A stretch of DNA of 29,989 bases from JAOAIV01 sp038849555 (GCA_038849555.1 JAWCMT010000020.1:1-29989), one strand, 5' to 3'; numbered from the stretch's first letter, positions 8,326-16,799 are shown. Made by a program: numbers and translations. The notes: generated from the sequence alone by a model not told the origin.

Positions 8326-8577
8326 ACGTCTAAACAAAAGAAAATATTAGTAGGTCCGCCGAAACTCACACGTTTCGAGAAGGCTAGAATAGTGGGCGCC
8401 AGAGCCCTTCAGATTTCTATGGGCGCGCCAATACTCATAGAAGTAAGCGAAGAATATTCCAACCCGATTGAGATAGCATTGAAAGAGCTTGAAGTCGGCA
8501 TACTTCCAATAACTATTAGGCGAACTTTGCCTGACGGAACTTTCCAAGATATCCCGTTGAAGTGGCTACTCAGCTAA
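8326..8577 (+). CDS. rpoK: DNA-directed RNA polymerase subunit K (Rpo6), no canonical start codon
   Basis: The frame contains the complete conserved RpoK/Rpb6 core: GPPKLTRFEKARIVGARALQ, then GAPILIE, PIEIALKELEVGILPITIRR and the end DGTFQDIPLKWLLS. This small subunit helps assemble and stabilise archaeal RNA polymerase. No ATG, GTG or TTG exists between the in-frame TAG of the thermosome (8320-8322) and the core. An ACG at 8326 sits where ATG is expected: it would give a natural N-terminus (M-S-K-Q-K-K-I-L-V-G-P-P) and lies ten bases after GGAGAG. The GTG at 8392 would remove the conserved core start. I take 8326 as start; it may be a T-to-C sequence error, or rarely a real ACG start. The 3' end overlaps the convergent Mut7-C gene by eight bases. 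Confidence 0.85.
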   Translation, partial: TSKQKKILVGPPKLTRFEKARIVGARALQISMGAPILIEVSEEYSNPIEIALKELEVGILPITIRRTLPDGTFQDIPLKWLLS

Positions 8578-9052
8578 ACTGCTTTTGCCTAAGTTTCTTT
8601 GCTTCTTCCAGCGTAGCCCTTATTCTACTCCAATGAGCGCCCTGCCAATAAACGCTGCCACAGTCAGGGCATTCCCAGAAGTTATCATAATAGGCAAAGG
8701 TGTTCTTTTCAACTTTGCCTACAAGCGCTTCTTTAGGTGACGGCTGAATTTTGGCGTTGCATTTTGGACAACGAGAGCGCGCCATGTCTATCCTGAGGGG
8801 GATATCAAAGCGCTTCGAAAGCTCGGATAGCCTAGCCGCTTCTGTTTGCCCTTCCACATAAAAAGCTTCAACGCCTTTGCTGATGGCGCGCTGATAAAGC
8901 TCCATGTCCCTTGTGAGTAGGACGCGCTGCTCTTCTTTAGCTAGGGTAATCAGCTCGTCATCCTCAAATTGGTTGGAGTATTTCACGTCTTGCCCTAGCA
9001 TACGAAGCCACCGTGTCAGTTTCCCAAGCATGCCATCAGCAATAAATTTCAC
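8570..9052 (-). CDS. Mut7-C family RNase-like (PIN-fold) protein
   Basis: A 160-residue protein starting MKFIADGMLGKLTRWLRMLG, the standard opening of the Mut7-C family, which has a PIN-like nuclease fold. Acidic residues in FIAD, FEDDELI and LLTRDMELY fit the catalytic set. The C-terminal third is a zinc ribbon with CPKC and CPDC pairs (about residues 93-135). The family is thought to act on RNA, but its substrate is not known. Its ATG overlaps the TGA stop of the dihydroorotase gene (ATGA), so the two are co-translated; this pairing does not by itself suggest a shared pathway. Length and domains are complete. Confidence 0.88.
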   Translation of the reverse strand: MKFIADGMLGKLTRWLRMLGQDVKYSNQFEDDELITLAKEEQRVLLTRDMELYQRAISKGVEAFYVEGQTEAARLSELSKRFDIPLRIDMARSRCPKCNAKIQPSPKEALVGKVEKNTFAYYDNFWECPDCGSVYWQGAHWSRIRATLEEAKKLRQKQFS

Positions 9053-10395
9053 ATGCGGTCTCTCCGTATGACTCGGCCGCTTCCAGGCTTAGCTACAATC
9101 TCCTGCTCATCCATAACTAATAGCCCGTTAACGAAGGTTTTCACTGGCTTGCCCTGCACTTCCCAGCCGTCAAAAGGCGAGTATTTCGCCTTGGAGTGGA
9201 ATTTTGAGGCATCAATCTTGAATTTCTGTTTAAAGTCTACAACTGCCAAATCTGCTTTTTTCCCTGGTTCTATACGCCCGCGGCCGTTTAAGCGGAAGAT
9301 TTCCGCGGGTTTTTCTGCAAGTAATCGGACAACATGCGCCAGCGAAATTCTATTCTTTTTAACCATGGTCAACATAAGCGGGAGAGTTGTTTCAAGCCCC
9401 GGCAAGCCAACCTTAACATCCCAGACGCTGCTAGCAGACTTTTCCTCTAAAGTATGAGGCGCATGGTCAGAGCCTAAAGTGTCAACCCAGCCTTCAGCGA
9501 CGCCTTGCCAAAGCGCTTGTATGTGGATTCTGCTGCGGAGCGGTGGCACCATTATCAGCATTAGACCGTAACGCTCGAAATCAGAGTTAGACAACAAAAG
9601 ATGCTGAGGCGTGACTTCGCAAGTTACGTTTTTGCCGGCTTTTTTCGCCTCGACAACAGCGTTTAAGCCTTCTTTAGTTGACATGTGACAGAAATGCAGA
9701 TGCACATTGCCTTTCGCAGTTAGGCCAAGCAAGCGCTCGACTGCTTTGAGTTCAACTTGTTCTGAATGTGCTCTGAGAAAGGCATCTGCGTCGTGGCGGT
9801 TTGCGCGCTTTAGTTTTTCTTCGTTGGCTCTTAATAGTGTTTTGTCTTCAGCGTGAACCGCAATTGGAACACCTAACTCGCCAACTTTTCTAAACGCTTC
9901 CTGCAAGGCCTCGTCGTCATCAATGTTTAACCCGCCGACTTGACAAGCCATAAAAAGCTTGAAGGCTACTGCGCCTTCAGCGACAACCTCTTTAACCTCG
10001 CTCAAGTCGGCTGGAAATTCTGAATAAAATCCAACATTAACGAGGATCTTTTTTTCCGCTATCTGCATTCTGTTCTTCAGTGCTTCCGTGCTCATGGTTA
10101 CGGGAGCGTTGTTAGGCATATCCAAAACCGTTGTTACTCCACCAGCAGCTGCGGCTGCGGTTCCAGTGTAAAAGTCTTCTTTGTATGCTTTGCCTTCATC
10201 GCGAAGATGCACATGCGCGTCGATTAAGCCCGGCAGAACTAGAAGGTTTCCAAGGTTAAGTTTCTCGTCGGCTTTCGGCATCTGTGACTCTTTGCCTATC
10301 TTAAAGATTTTACCGTCCTCTACTGCTATGCTGCAGTCAACTATTTCCTTGTTCAGGTAAGCCTTAGCGTTTACCAGTACAGAATCAACAATCAA
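9049..10395 (-). CDS. pyrC: Dihydroorotase (class I type)
   Basis: An amidohydrolase of 448 residues that closes carbamoyl-aspartate to dihydroorotate in pyrimidine synthesis. Metal-site motifs are visible: DAHVHLRDEG, the carboxylated lysine in AVAFKLFM, the histidines in VAVHAED-like PIAVHAEDK and HLHFCHMST, and the aspartate in LGSDHAPHT. The open frame extends upstream to 10527, but those 44 codons encode a hydrophobic stretch not seen in the family. TTG 10395 gives a proper N-terminus (M-I-V-D-S-V-L-V-N-A-K) with AAGGGCG nearby. Its stop overlaps the ATG of the Mut7-C gene. An allantoinase or hydantoinase role is possible for this superfamily, but the dihydroorotase motifs fit better. 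Confidence 0.9.
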   Translation of the reverse strand: MIVDSVLVNAKAYLNKEIVDCSIAVEDGKIFKIGKESQMPKADEKLNLGNLLVLPGLIDAHVHLRDEGKAYKEDFYTGTAAAAAGGVTTVLDMPNNAPVTMSTEALKNRMQIAEKKILVNVGFYSEFPADLSEVKEVVAEGAVAFKLFMACQVGGLNIDDDEALQEAFRKVGELGVPIAVHAEDKTLLRANEEKLKRANRHDADAFLRAHSEQVELKAVERLLGLTAKGNVHLHFCHMSTKEGLNAVVEAKKAGKNVTCEVTPQHLLLSNSDFERYGLMLIMVPPLRSRIHIQALWQGVAEGWVDTLGSDHAPHTLEEKSASSVWDVKVGLPGLETTLPLMLTMVKKNRISLAHVVRLLAEKPAEIFRLNGRGRIEPGKKADLAVVDFKQKFKIDASKFHSKAKYSPFDGWEVQGKPVKTFVNGLLVMDEQEIVAKPGSGRVIRRDRM

Positions 10396-10493
10396 TTTAA
10401 ACGCGCCCTTTATCCAGCGAATAACAAACAAGAAAAGAGTAAATAAAAGTTTATTTGAACAAAAAGAAAGCGCTAAAGTGTTTCCTTTATTCT

Positions 10494-11075
10494 TTAGGTT
10501 TCTAATTCTATGCGACAGTCCTCGCACAGGTTATGGCCATCAACATTTTTCAAGTTATCTGAGAACACGCCGCATCGGTCGCAGTATCCAGAGAGAGGCG
10601 CTTCCTCGACTTCTGCTGACTCTTCCATATCTGTAGCCTTTTCAATCCGTGTTCTCTCCTGGATTATCTCTATTAGTTCCGGCATCACTCCGAGAATATC
10701 TTTGCTTGAAACTACTCCAACAAGGTTACCTTTGTATAATACGCCAAGCCGTCTGATGTTGAGCCTGTTCATTTTTTTCGCGGCTTCATTTATTGTCGCA
10801 TCTGGCTCCACGGTAACCAAAGGCGAGCTCATGATTTCCTTAGCCTTTACCGCGTCAGGCTTGAGGTTTTTGGATAAAACCCTGATCACCAAATCTCTTT
10901 CAGTTATTATACCCAAAGGTTTGCCATCCTTGCTCGTTACTATAACGCAGCCTAACTCGTTTTCTTCCATGAGGCGGGCAACTTTATTTGACGCTGCGTC
11001 TTCATTCACTGTTACTACTGGGCTACTCATGACATCTTTGACAAGCATTTTTGTTCTTAATCCTATTTCAGACAT
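10494..11075 (-). CDS. CBS-pair protein with C-terminal zinc ribbon
   Basis: A 193-residue protein with two CBS domains in tandem (about residues 10-65: VKDVMSSPVVTVNEDAASNKVA to GIITERDLVIRVL; about 78-135: AKEIMSSPLVTVEPDATINEAA to GVVSSKDILGVM). A short acidic linker leads to a zinc ribbon with Cys pairs CDRC and CEDC. CBS pairs bind adenine nucleotides and usually act as energy-state sensors; the ribbon suggests contact with nucleic acid or protein. Start ATG 11075 is preceded by GGAAGG, and a TATA-like AAGTATAAC lies at about 11098-11107. It lies upstream of dihydroorotase on the same strand with a 98-base gap, so joint transcription is possible but uncertain. Partner and target are unknown. 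Confidence 0.87.
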   Translation of the reverse strand: MSEIGLRTKMLVKDVMSSPVVTVNEDAASNKVARLMEENELGCVIVTSKDGKPLGIITERDLVIRVLSKNLKPDAVKAKEIMSSPLVTVEPDATINEAAKKMNRLNIRRLGVLYKGNLVGVVSSKDILGVMPELIEIIQERTRIEKATDMEESAEVEEAPLSGYCDRCGVFSDNLKNVDGHNLCEDCRIELET

Positions 11076-11350
11076 AGCTAAGCGCCTTCCAACAGCTCAG
11101 TTATACTTTGACACTCACAAGTCAAAAGTAGCAATCATCACATTTAAGAGTTGCTTAAATCGAAACGCGTTTGGTTTACGCCGTTTCTGCCGTTGAGCAC
11201 CACGCAACCACGAATGATTACTATTTGGTATTTATGCCACAGGGTCCATTCGCAGCGAATCTCGGGAGATTGCCGGGACAGAAAAAGACAAACGTGTCTT
11301 TGCTTGGAAAAAGTCAACTGCTATAGCGAAAATGTCATCAACTGGCAAGC

Positions 11351-11361
11351 TTTTTTATCTA
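11351..11361 (+). promoter_or_regulatory. TATA box of the DUF4438 gene
   Basis: TTTTTATCTA lies about 35-45 bases before the ATG at 11395, with AAGGTG as Shine-Dalgarno between. It makes the upstream in-frame extension to 11332 unlikely to be translated. Confidence 0.5.
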
Positions 11362-11394
11362 AGTATCAACAGCAATATCGAAGGTGCAATTAGC

Positions 11395-12288
11395 ATGTTA
11401 AAGACTAATGCGGATCGGCTTGTGAAAATTTCAGTTATGGGAGAAGTCGCAAGCCCCGTCGTCGGCAGATCAGTCTACAACATCTCCGCCACCGGCAAGC
11501 CATTGATTCTGCCTGGAGTTGGCGGAATAACCTATAACCTGCGAGTAGGCGACCCAGCATGCGGGTGGGAAGCTGACCACGTAGAACCAGGCGTCAGCGT
11601 GGAAAATAAGGAAAATGACCCTCGTTACGGGCAAGGCGCCAATGCCGCATTCAACGTGCTTTCTTGCGTGGGCAACGAAGCAATAGTCGTAAGCGGCGAC
11701 GCAAAAGGCGCTAAGGGTGTTGTCACTGGCAAGCATGGAGGAATAGAGCATGTTCTCGTGGATTTTCCACCTGAAACTTTGGAGAAGCTTGTGCTTGGCG
11801 ACAAGATACTTGTCAAAGCCTTCGGCGTCGGCTTGAAACTTGCAGATTTTCCCGACATAAAAGTGATGAATATGGATCCACTTTTTCTGGAGGCACTTGA
11901 CCCTAAGCCGCAAGGGGAGAAACTGGAGGTTCCTGTAACGCATATTGTTCCCGCTGCTATAATGGGTTCAGGTCTAGGCGCAAACCACGTGTGCTCGGGA
12001 GATTATGATATACAATTGTTTGATGAGAAAGTGATAGAGCAGTATGGACTTGAAGATTTACGGCTTGGCGATTTAGTAGCCATAATAGATGCGGATCACT
12101 CATTTGGCCGAATTTACCGGCAAGGCTCCATCTCCGTTGGCATTGTAATACACACAAATTGTGTCGCAGCGGGTCACGGACCCGGCGTCACGAGCTTATT
12201 GACTTCGCCTACGGGGAAAATAATCCCTAAAATTGACGCGAAAGCAAACATCGCTTATCTCTTAAAATTACGCTCAGATATATACTAA
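11395..12288 (+). CDS. DUF4438 family protein
   Basis: A 297-residue protein matching the DUF4438 family (bacterial relative: TM1086 of Thermotoga). Recognisable segments are LPGVGGITYNLRVGDPACGWEADHVEPG near the N-terminus, LVLGDKILVKAFGVGLKL in the middle, and IMGSGLGANHVCSGDYDIQ and GRIYRQGSISVGIVIH towards the C-terminus. No function is established for the family and I see no catalytic motif that I can name. The ATG at 11395 is chosen because AAGGTG lies eight bases before it and a TATA box stands at the right distance. It is monocistronic: the upstream gene is divergent and the downstream one convergent. Confidence 0.85.
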   Translation: MLKTNADRLVKISVMGEVASPVVGRSVYNISATGKPLILPGVGGITYNLRVGDPACGWEADHVEPGVSVENKENDPRYGQGANAAFNVLSCVGNEAIVVSGDAKGAKGVVTGKHGGIEHVLVDFPPETLEKLVLGDKILVKAFGVGLKLADFPDIKVMNMDPLFLEALDPKPQGEKLEVPVTHIVPAAIMGSGLGANHVCSGDYDIQLFDEKVIEQYGLEDLRLGDLVAIIDADHSFGRIYRQGSISVGIVIHTNCVAAGHGPGVTSLLTSPTGKIIPKIDAKANIAYLLKLRSDIY

Positions 12289-12638
12289 ATTTATTGGCAA
12301 AGACTTTACAATTTGCGCTTTCGTAAATGGTAGTTGAAGCGCAATTTCAAGGAACTGACTGCCTCAATTCAAGCAATTTAAAAAATTAAGCACGCCGCTT
12401 ATAATAACTAATGTGTAATTGTGTTGTAAACTTTGGCTTGTTCTGTGCTTTTTCTTATTCGCCATTAACTTTGCTAATTGCAATAACATGTTACTGCTCA
12501 ATACCCTGGAGTAGAAAGCGTATTTACTATAGTTGTTGTTGGTGCTTAAATATTGGCACATAGTCGCAGACCGCTTATACCATATCGCTTAGTTCGATAA
12601 ACAAAAAAGAGAGGGAGGTTGTTTTCTTGTTTGGTTGT
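12289..12638. other. Intergenic region between convergent genes
   Basis: About 350 AT-rich bases without a credible gene. It holds an inverted repeat TTGCGCTT / AAGCGCAA (12313-12320 and 12337-12344, 16-base loop) shortly after the DUF4438 stop, a possible transcript-end hairpin. A nine-base direct repeat CCGCTTATA occurs at 12395-12403 and 12571-12579. Near 12604 the minus strand has a T-run that probably ends the propeller-protein transcript. No tRNA or other RNA gene is recognisable. Confidence 0.5.
12600..12612 (-). terminator. T-rich terminator after the propeller-protein gene
   Basis: On the minus strand, CTCTCTTTTTTGTTTATC follows the stop codon by about 25 bases. Archaeal termination needs mainly a T-rich tract, which this provides; no stem is evident. 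Confidence 0.45.
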
Positions 12639-15194
12639 TTAGCGTTTGCGGAGCAGCAGTATGCCAACTATTACGATCGCGATGATTATGGCGATGGTTG
12701 AGATGGCGAAGTATGTTTCTACTGGTGCTTGTGGCGGCGGTGTTGGTTCAGGTGAGGGTGGTGGTGCCTCTTCAACGACAAAGGCTGTTTCTGCGTGTGA
12801 GCCGTAGTATGCTTTGGTGCCGTCAAAGCGTGCGATAACGGTGTATTTTCCTGGGACGGGTGGTTCGAATGTTGCGCTGTAGAAGCCAGAGCCGTCGCTT
12901 GTGGCTCTAGCGACTTCATAGTAGTTATTATTAGGATCAAGCACCTCGATGATTACTTCTACGCCTTTAACGTTTGCGGGGCATGGGAACTGCTTGTAGA
13001 CGTATAGCATCCAGTCGCTCATGGATTCGTCTGCCACGGCGGGCACGCCGTTCGGGAACCGCATAGCCAACGCGGATCTCTTCGTTCCAGGTGAAATATC
13101 CATGACAGTGCCTTCCACGAGAACCTTGCTGCCGTGCACAGAAGACTTCGGAGAGGCAGTTACTGTTGTGGCACTTGGGCCTTTTCCTAATGCTACGATG
13201 CGGTTATCGTATGAGCTGAACCCGACGATTATGCCATCTCCAATTATTGGTTGTCCTCCCCAGCGTGTTCCAAGTCGTAGACCATTGATGCGCCAAATTT
13301 CTTTTCCAGTTTCTGCGTCGATGCAGGCTGTTGGTGCACCTCTAGGCAGAGGTGTGTTAGCAGAGTGTTCCATGTGGAAGAGGTAAATTTTTCCGTCGGT
13401 AATGAAACCTATTGGTGTAGGCCAGTTTCCGCTAAATAGCTGTTCTGTGTAGGGGTCTGCGAGGTCGTAGCTCCATAGGTGTGCGCCAGTTTTTATGTCG
13501 TAGGCGTTGACTGTTCCGTGCATACCCGCGGTGTATAGTTTACCATATGCGATGACGGCTTGGCCCCATGGCGCCATGTAAATGTTTGTGTATGCGCTCA
13601 GCCATCCTTCTGGTGGTTTAGTTGGGCCCCAAAGTTGTTTACCAGTTGACGTGCTGAAGCCAAAGTGAGCGAAGAGTTCTTTTGCAGTTACGATGAAAAC
13701 GCCATCCTTGAAACCGCTCGGGCCGCTACCTTGTAAGCTTCCTGGGATGTCAACGTGTATGTCGGCTACGGGTAATGTCCAGCTTTCGTTGAAGAGTAAT
13801 CGTCCTTCTTCGCCTTTCTTAGTGCTTATGCCCCAGAAGACTGGTGTAGGCTGCGGGGCTCCTCCAGCCCAGTTAGTGTTTGAACCGATGATACGGTCGT
13901 CAAGAACTAATTTTACTGCGCCAGGTAGCCCTCTGGGTATGGTTACGTTCCATTGTATGCCCATTGAAGCGTTGAAGACGATTCCATGTGGTCGCCAGCG
14001 TGCTGAGTTGCCTTCTGCCATAGCGGCTTGGGCTGGATCAGCCAAGTAGTATTGCATGTAGGTGTTCCACTCGGTGTGTGTTGAGTTCCACAGTGTCATC
14101 CAGCCCGCTGATAGGTTCACAGTGTATATGAGTATCTCTCCCATTGGCCCTATTATTCTAGTGCCTGAAGCTGTGGGAACGTTTCTGATAGTGTATTCCC
14201 AGCGTCCAGTGAATGGATCATAAGCTTTGTAATCTGCGCCAACAGTTGTCCATAGATATGAGAAGGCACCGTACATGTTCATTGTTCGCCAATACATTAT
14301 TTGACCGCAGGATAGCCGTTCATTGTCACCTAATACTTTTTCCCATAAGAGTTCTCCTGTATGAATATCTACCGCGGCCACAGTTTGCACCGGAGAAGTG
14401 CTGCCGAAAGCTGCCATGGCATAGTAGGGATTATGTCTGTTAAAGAAGAGTATGCCGTTCATGATAACAGGGTTCATCCATTTGCCTTCGTATGCATCGC
14501 CATGTTCGTAGCTTATTTGATCCATTTCAGGGGCACCATATACATTGCCAACAAGACCGCCTTCAGCGTATTCCATTTGCCAAAGTATGTGTGCAGTTTC
14601 TGGTCCTTGGTTGTAGGGTTCAACTCTCATGTAGCTTATTACGTTTAGCCAGTTACCAGCTATTGGCGCCCATTCTCTGAACTGTGCGTCTATCGGGCGG
14701 GTCCAGTACTCGCTTGGTAGCGGAAAACCAGGATAGTATTGTCGGGGCTCCTGTTGTACTATAAGTGCGTATTTCTCGCTTTTGCTTGCTTTCATTATTG
14801 TGCCCGCGGGGACACCTGCAGCAGTGACTTGAATTTTCTGTTCTGGAAAGTTTGTTTGCAGATAGTATGTGCCGACTTGAGTGGGCGTATAAGTAATGCC
14901 TGTAATTCCTGTTGTATCTGTTGTGACTGGCCCAAGGATTTCAATGCTGCCGTCTGGTCGAGTAACTGTTACTGTCACATTATACCATCCGGGTTGAGGC
15001 CATGCTGTCTGTCGAGTAAGTCCAGTGGTAATGAGAACCTGCTGACCTACGCCTACTGGATTAGGCATTGCGCCAATTACAGCAAAAGTATTCATTGACG
15101 CTTGCGCGAAGATTGAAGGTACGGCGATTAATGCGATAGACATAGCCAACATCAGAACTAAAGCGATTATAGTAGCTGACTTGTTCTTTTGCAT
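12639..15194 (-). CDS. Secreted, membrane-anchored PQQ-type beta-propeller protein
   Basis: An 851-residue surface protein. Residues 1-31 form a signal peptide (basic MQKNK, long hydrophobic stretch, then IFAQA). An Ig-like domain follows (to about 110; PDGSIEILGPVTTD), then a long propeller with repeats like AAVDIHTGELLWEKV, GFSTSTGKQLWGP, NAYDIKTGAHLWSYDLAD and ACIDAETGKEIWRI, typical of PQQ/quinoprotein-like blades. Another Ig/carboxypeptidase-regulatory-like domain (KYTVIARFDGTKAYYG) precedes a proline-rich linker and a C-terminal helix (AISTIAIIIAIVIVGILLL) ending RKR, which anchors it outside the cell. I see no cofactor residues that prove an enzyme; a binding or structural role is equally possible. 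Two purine-rich Shine-Dalgarno-like stretches precede the ATG. A TrmB-family regulator gene lies divergently upstream. Confidence 0.88.
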   Translation of the reverse strand: MQKNKSATIIALVLMLAMSIALIAVPSIFAQASMNTFAVIGAMPNPVGVGQQVLITTGLTRQTAWPQPGWYNVTVTVTRPDGSIEILGPVTTDTTGITGITYTPTQVGTYYLQTNFPEQKIQVTAAGVPAGTIMKASKSEKYALIVQQEPRQYYPGFPLPSEYWTRPIDAQFREWAPIAGNWLNVISYMRVEPYNQGPETAHILWQMEYAEGGLVGNVYGAPEMDQISYEHGDAYEGKWMNPVIMNGILFFNRHNPYYAMAAFGSTSPVQTVAAVDIHTGELLWEKVLGDNERLSCGQIMYWRTMNMYGAFSYLWTTVGADYKAYDPFTGRWEYTIRNVPTASGTRIIGPMGEILIYTVNLSAGWMTLWNSTHTEWNTYMQYYLADPAQAAMAEGNSARWRPHGIVFNASMGIQWNVTIPRGLPGAVKLVLDDRIIGSNTNWAGGAPQPTPVFWGISTKKGEEGRLLFNESWTLPVADIHVDIPGSLQGSGPSGFKDGVFIVTAKELFAHFGFSTSTGKQLWGPTKPPEGWLSAYTNIYMAPWGQAVIAYGKLYTAGMHGTVNAYDIKTGAHLWSYDLADPYTEQLFSGNWPTPIGFITDGKIYLFHMEHSANTPLPRGAPTACIDAETGKEIWRINGLRLGTRWGGQPIIGDGIIVGFSSYDNRIVALGKGPSATTVTASPKSSVHGSKVLVEGTVMDISPGTKRSALAMRFPNGVPAVADESMSDWMLYVYKQFPCPANVKGVEVIIEVLDPNNNYYEVARATSDGSGFYSATFEPPVPGKYTVIARFDGTKAYYGSHAETAFVVEEAPPPSPEPTPPPQAPVETYFAISTIAIIIAIVIVGILLLRKR

Positions 15195-15244
15195 TCTCCT
15201 TTTCTCCTTAATTTTTACGCGGTATCACGTCTACTCTGCGGATG

Positions 15245-15253
15245 TTTTAAAGG
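15245..15253 (-). promoter_or_regulatory. TATA box of the propeller-protein gene
   Basis: Minus-strand CTTTAAAAC lies about 50-58 bases before the ATG at 15194. A dyad (15257-15274) begins four bases upstream of it. Confidence 0.45.
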
Positions 15254-15256
15254 TAT

Positions 15257-15274
15257 GTCGTAAGTCTCTACGAC
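15257..15274. promoter_or_regulatory. Dyad in the divergent TrmB / propeller promoter region
   Basis: GTCGTA and TACGAC form a perfect inverted repeat around six bases, in the 143-base region shared by both genes and immediately upstream of the propeller-gene TATA box. It is a candidate binding site for the adjacent TrmB-family regulator, inferred from position only. Confidence 0.4.
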
Positions 15275-15337
15275 TGACAAAACAAAATGAATTTAAGAAT
15301 CTGAATCCTAGATTTTATTACCTGCGAGAAAGGTAAA

Positions 15338-16141
15338 ATGCTAATTCGCGACGAGTATCTTACAATTTTAGCGGAGTTAGGGCTTACTTATACTCAAGCA
15401 AGAATCTACATAACACTAATATCCTTGGGGAACGCAACTGCCAGCAAAATCGGCAAGCATTCGAACATTGCACGGCAAGATGTTTATCGGATACTTTCCG
15501 AGCTCGAAAGTAAGGGTTTAATTGAGAAATCTTTGGCAAAACCCGCATCTTTTCGACCGATAGCATTGAATTGTGCCATTTCAATTCTGCTCCAAAAAAA
15601 GGAAGAAGAAATCCACCATCTCAAGACGAAGGCGATTAAGCATTTAAAAAATCTTGAAGCTGACTGCGTTAATACAGTATCTCTAGATGATCAGCATCAT
15701 TTCAAGATACTTTCAAAGCACCACATCAATCCATCAAGCACAGTTTATAAGATAGGTACGGCTGTGGCTAAAGCGGAAAAAAGTGTTATGTGCTTAACAA
15801 ATTTTGAGATTTTCAGCAAAGTACAATATATGGACGAACAGATTTGGAAGCAGGCAGTAAATCGAGGAGTAAGATTTAAGTTTCTAATATGCGGACGTAC
15901 CCGCAAAGAAATCGAGCAGTCCCTTGACCCGTTTTTGAAAAATAGTGAGCACTTTAAAATTGAAGCGCTTGCTGATGCTCCTCCGACATGCGTAATTCTA
16001 ATCGATGATAAGGAGGTCTTTTGCAGAATGGGCGTGACTCTGGAAAGCCCTGTTTTATGGTCTACATCGTCTAACTTTGTTGCAATGATGAAAGATTATT
16101 TGGAAACCAAATGGAAATTATTAGAGCATAAGTGTGCCTAA
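15338..16141 (+). CDS. TrmB-family transcriptional regulator
   Basis: A 267-residue protein. Residues about 5-75 form the TrmB winged helix: LTILAELGLTYTQARIYITL, SKIGKHSNIARQDVYRILSEL and ESKGLIEKSLAKPASFRPIA. A short coiled stretch (KKEEEIHHLKTKAIKHLKNLE) follows, then an alpha/beta effector-type region to the C-terminus, partly resembling the phospholipase-D-like region seen in many TrmB-type proteins (KQAVNRGVRFKFLICG). Classical TrmB proteins bind sugars, but the ligand cannot be read here. ATG 15338 has GAAAGGT before it. It is divergent from the propeller-protein gene, whose promoter holds a short dyad, so local control of that gene is the simplest hypothesis. Frame is intact. Confidence 0.85.
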   Translation: MLIRDEYLTILAELGLTYTQARIYITLISLGNATASKIGKHSNIARQDVYRILSELESKGLIEKSLAKPASFRPIALNCAISILLQKKEEEIHHLKTKAIKHLKNLEADCVNTVSLDDQHHFKILSKHHINPSSTVYKIGTAVAKAEKSVMCLTNFEIFSKVQYMDEQIWKQAVNRGVRFKFLICGRTRKEIEQSLDPFLKNSEHFKIEALADAPPTCVILIDDKEVFCRMGVTLESPVLWSTSSNFVAMMKDYLETKWKLLEHKCA

Positions 16142-16260
16142 GAAATTTTAGATCAATTATAAGTGCCGAACATAATTTTCTAAAACGTTTCAGCAAACAA
16201 AAGGAAATTCTGAAGATCTCCGCCAGAAAGCGTTGATTAAGCAGCTTCTTATAAGCGCAA

Positions 16261-16270
16261 CTATATAAAG
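16261..16270 (+). promoter_or_regulatory. TATA box of the S26e gene
   Basis: CTATATAAAG lies about 52-60 bases before the TTG start at 16321, a near-ideal archaeal TATA element. Two AGGAG-type sequences occur in the predicted leader. Confidence 0.6.
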
Positions 16271-16320
16271 CAGAAAATTTACTATTTGCATATCAAGAGC
16301 ACAAAGGAGTTCAGGAGAAT

Positions 16321-16608
16321 TTGCCTGTTAAGCGAAAAAGTCGTGGAAGATCCAAGGGTGGTAAAGGAAGCAGTAGTCTTGTTCAGTGTGCCATGTGCGG
16401 GCAGATGGTGCCGCGTGACAAGGCGAAAAAATCTACACGTCGAGTGTCTTTTGTTGATCCTCAATTGGCTAAGGAGCTGCGCCAGAAAGGCACATATCTC
16501 TCCTCATGGATAGATACTAAGTATTATTGTATTTCCTGCGCCGTTCACAGGGGAATTGTTAAGGTTAGAGCTGAAAGCGAAAGGCGCTCGCGCAACAGAA
16601 GACACTAG
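16321..16608 (+). CDS. rps26e: 30S ribosomal protein S26e
   Basis: A 95-residue basic protein starting M-P-V-K-R-K-S-R-G-R-S-K-G-G-K-G, with Cys pairs CAMC (23/26) and CISC (70/73) that form the zinc site and the conserved RRVSFVDP segment. It is a component of the small subunit near the mRNA exit side. Start is TTG 16321, behind AGGAG; no ATG is suitable. S26e is found in eukaryotes and in TACK/Asgard archaea but generally not in Euryarchaeota, so it is useful evidence for the host lineage. It is monocistronic here, with the next gene on the opposite strand. Complete and normal in length. Confidence 0.95.
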   Translation: MPVKRKSRGRSKGGKGSSSLVQCAMCGQMVPRDKAKKSTRRVSFVDPQLAKELRQKGTYLSSWIDTKYYCISCAVHRGIVKVRAESERRSRNRRH

Positions 16609-16799
16609 TTTCCCCCAATTAATTGACCCATATATAAATGAGGAGCTATGCCGCGCGCAGTGCTGCTTTGGTTGCCGCAGCAGTTGCTTTGCAAGGCGTA
16701 GCTAATTTTTCTCATAGACGAAAGCACCTGACGCCACAAACGCGGATTTTGCACTAAAATATACAAAATGGGATAGGACAGAGGAGGCGTCGACGCTGT

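Noticed and set aside
10396..10527. N-terminal hydrophobic extension of dihydroorotase (44 codons)
   Set aside because: The stretch covers a plausible promoter region and does not resemble the family; TTG 10395 gives a normal N-terminus.
15384..15584. Antisense ORF within the TrmB gene
   Set aside because: Shadow of a conserved helix-turn-helix coding region.
16620..16760. GC-rich repeats GCAGTGCTGCTTTGG / GCCGCAGCAGTTGC after S26e
   Set aside because: Short imperfect repeats with no stable fold or coding sense that I could support.
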